A program made the translations under genes and the position numbers. Shown in pieces: positions 62,177 through 64,000 of a DNA stretch of 64,000 nucleotides; the stretch's first letter is position 1, and every line of letters begins with the position of its first letter. The notes beneath the pieces are model-generated. The model ran no database searches, was not told where the DNA came from, and saw nothing but the letters and a program-made list of their open reading frames with translations. Origin of the DNA: Cerioporus squamosus (lineage: Eukaryota > Basidiomycota > Agaricomycetes > Polyporales > Polyporaceae); the NCBI GenBank assembly GCA_022592435.1, contig JABYQS010000119.1:53963-117962 (forward strand), written 5' to 3'.

Positions 62177-64000
62177 CTACTTAGCATGCGAAGGGTTGCC
62201 TCGACGGCTGGGGCGAGTCGGGGTCTTCGGGAACCGAGGAGGCAGCTGCGGTAGGTCGGGCGGCTCGGACTGGACAGCGTCGAGCCGCTGCCTCTTGTTA
62301 CTCGTCCTCGTGGTGACGGCTCCAGACTCTTTCCTGTCCGGCCGCCACGACGCAGGGACCCTGTCGCCGACCGACTCGCTATGTTCCCAGCTCGCCGCCT
62401 CCCATTCGAGTGCCTCAGTGAGAAGGTTGAGCATCGCGCTGTGTGTGGCGACCAGACTGGCCAGCTGTCGCTCTTCCGCAGTGGGTCCCAGCTTGGGCTT
62501 CTTGACGGGCCGGGGGATGCCACTGGACGCAACCCTGAGATCCTCCTCAAACCCGTAGTTGGGCTCGTTCTCGGTCACGTCAGCAGACCCGGAAGGGCCA
62601 GAAGGAGATGGAGGTGTGGGGGGCGCGGTGGAGATGTGAGAGGAAGGCCGGAGAGCGACGGGAGAGTGGAGGGAGTAGTAGTGGACCCCAACGGTGTCTC
62701 CTGCGAGGCGCGATCGTATTCCATGACGATGTGGTTGGCTTGGAACCAAGACAGGAGCTCCTCAAGGAGCTTGCTGATGCCGGCCGCAGCAAAGACAAGC
62801 TTGATGTTGGTGTAGGCGAGCTTTCCATTCGTAATGGCGGAGAACTTTTTCTCGCCGCAGGTGTACTGATTGTTGGCGTATCCATATTGGTCGAAAAACT
62901 CGTCGATGTAGTTTGCGACTGTCATATCGTCGAAGTTGGACTGAAGGTACCGCACAGCATGGTGCAGCACGACATAGAAGAAAGACTCCAGCTCGTCGCA
63001 CACCTCAACGTTCGCCTTCAGGTGCGACAAGAGCGCGACAGACATGTATTGCCACGTCCCCTAAACGCGGATCAGTAAGCGCTACAAGTCAGCAGAGCAA
63101 ACTGAAAACATACCGTACGTTCCGGCTGACGCTGCCCTTGTTGCTGGGGATCAGTCGACTTCGCCATCTCCCAATCAGCCAGCAGACCTGTGAACCTCAT
63201 ATAAAGGTTCCGCTTCTGGCCGGGCTCCTGGACCCACACGATCCTGGGGTATATCAGAATGTTGCCGGAGCTGATGTCACGATGGAGCAGCTTCGCATTC
63301 GTGGTAGCACGGGAGTGCGCTGAGAGGCGAAGTAACGTCAGACTCATCAACAACAGTACTAGAAGAAACAAGCTGCTTGACGCACCATAAACGCAGTCTT
63401 TGACAACCTGGATGAGCTGCTTGCCGCTCTGGAACTCGTTCAGCGGCAGAGCGACTTCTTCCTCGACGAGCCGATAATGCTTGTGACGGCGTAAAGGGCA
63501 GTCCTCACGGAAAGGCAGTTGACTGCCAGCAAGCCCCTCCGGAGGTGGCACGGTGTCTGCGTCATGTTCATCGTCTGGAGCCTTGCGCTTGTTTGCAGCC
63601 GACGAGGAGGACCCAGCCAACGCTTCTTCAGGCGACGGCGCCACAAGCGCGAGGGGAACGGGTGGGATGGGGTTCGGGGTTGGGTTCGGGTTCTTCTCCT
63701 CCCACCACTGGGGCGTGAGTGTCACCTGATCGTCGATATCGCCATGGCAGACAGGGTAGGAACACGAGGAACCTTGGCGTCCTTGAGCCGCTGGAGGATG
63801 TCCCCTTCACGGTCGACCAGGATGTAGTGAGCTCGCCAGGCGTCCTTGAGCCAGACAAAGCGCTCGGTTTCGCAGTCGACGGCGACGTAACCCCGCGTTC
63901 CTCGTCCGGCGAGACCCTTGGCGCGGAAGCGAGGCTTGCAGATAAGGAATTTCCGCCGTCTGTTGCATCGGGGACCTCTACCCAGTAGCGGGGCCAGTTG
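62177..64000 (-). pseudogene. FunK1 fungal-type protein kinase, cut by window end, with frame breaks
   Basis: FunK1 kinases are expanded in mushroom-forming fungi; functions are mostly unknown. Visible exons (reading leftward): about 63386 to 64000, 63114-63319 and 62575-63060. Motifs: GYVAVDCETERFVWLKDAW, VCHGDIDDQVTL, LLHRDISSGNILIYP (catalytic loop), GLLADWEMAKS (DFG-equivalent DWE), ERTGTWQYMSVALL and DELESFFYVVLHHAVRYL. Near 63750 the frame slips: LKDAKVPRVPTL is one base out of register with VCHGDIDDQ. Between about 62580 and 62700 the frame slips again: the kinase frame stops at 62575, while a FunK1-like basic/Pro-rich tail (TSNKRQRLDAV) continues in another frame to 62177. Either a decaying copy or two base errors. 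Confidence 0.68.

Overview
This is nuclear DNA from a filamentous basidiomycete (Agaricomycetes). Genes are broken by many 45-65 nt GT-AG introns and lie densely on both strands. The families include several typical of mushroom-forming fungi: FunK1 kinase, DUF6533 membrane protein, F-box/leucine-rich proteins and a fungal APH-like kinase. No bacterial operons, CRISPR, rRNA or convincing tRNA were seen. All gene models were built by hand from reading frame, splice sites and remembered family motifs; no alignment was run.

Left third (1-24.8 kb): the 5' part of the splicing helicase Prp16 (-), an F-box gene (+), a small CxxC/alanine-rich ORF (+), a damaged F-box/LRR gene (+), a gene-poor stretch with a 108-bp palindrome and a partial copy of the small ORF's 3' end, an APH-fold kinase (-), SBDS/Sdo1 (-) divergent from the BAR-SH3 protein Rvs167 (+), a second F-box paralogue (+), the mannosyltransferase Alg1 (-) divergent from the Fe-S protein Nfu1 (+), and porphobilinogen deaminase Hem3 (+).

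Middle and right (24.8-64 kb): a very large TRANK1-like UvrD/SF1 helicase gene on the minus strand (24.9-33.5 kb) and a diverged paralogue on the plus strand (49.5-58.0 kb). Between them lie the DEAD-box helicase Dbp3, an oxysterol-binding protein (Kes1/Osh4 type), a DUF6533 membrane protein and an unrecognised protein of about 1,913 residues with a long coiled coil. The window ends with a GH92 alpha-mannosidase (+) and a FunK1 kinase (-, cut by the window edge).

Most conserved genes are unlinked housekeeping functions: splicing, ribosome biogenesis, N-glycosylation, heme, Fe-S clusters, endocytosis and sterol transport. The more unusual signals are the inverted pair of TRANK1-like helicases, whose P-loop sits on a 16-nt microexon in both copies; a 10-nt microexon shared by the two F-box paralogues; other very small exons; two GC-AG introns; and several single-base frame breaks in otherwise conserved genes. 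Those breaks may be pseudogenes or sequence errors.
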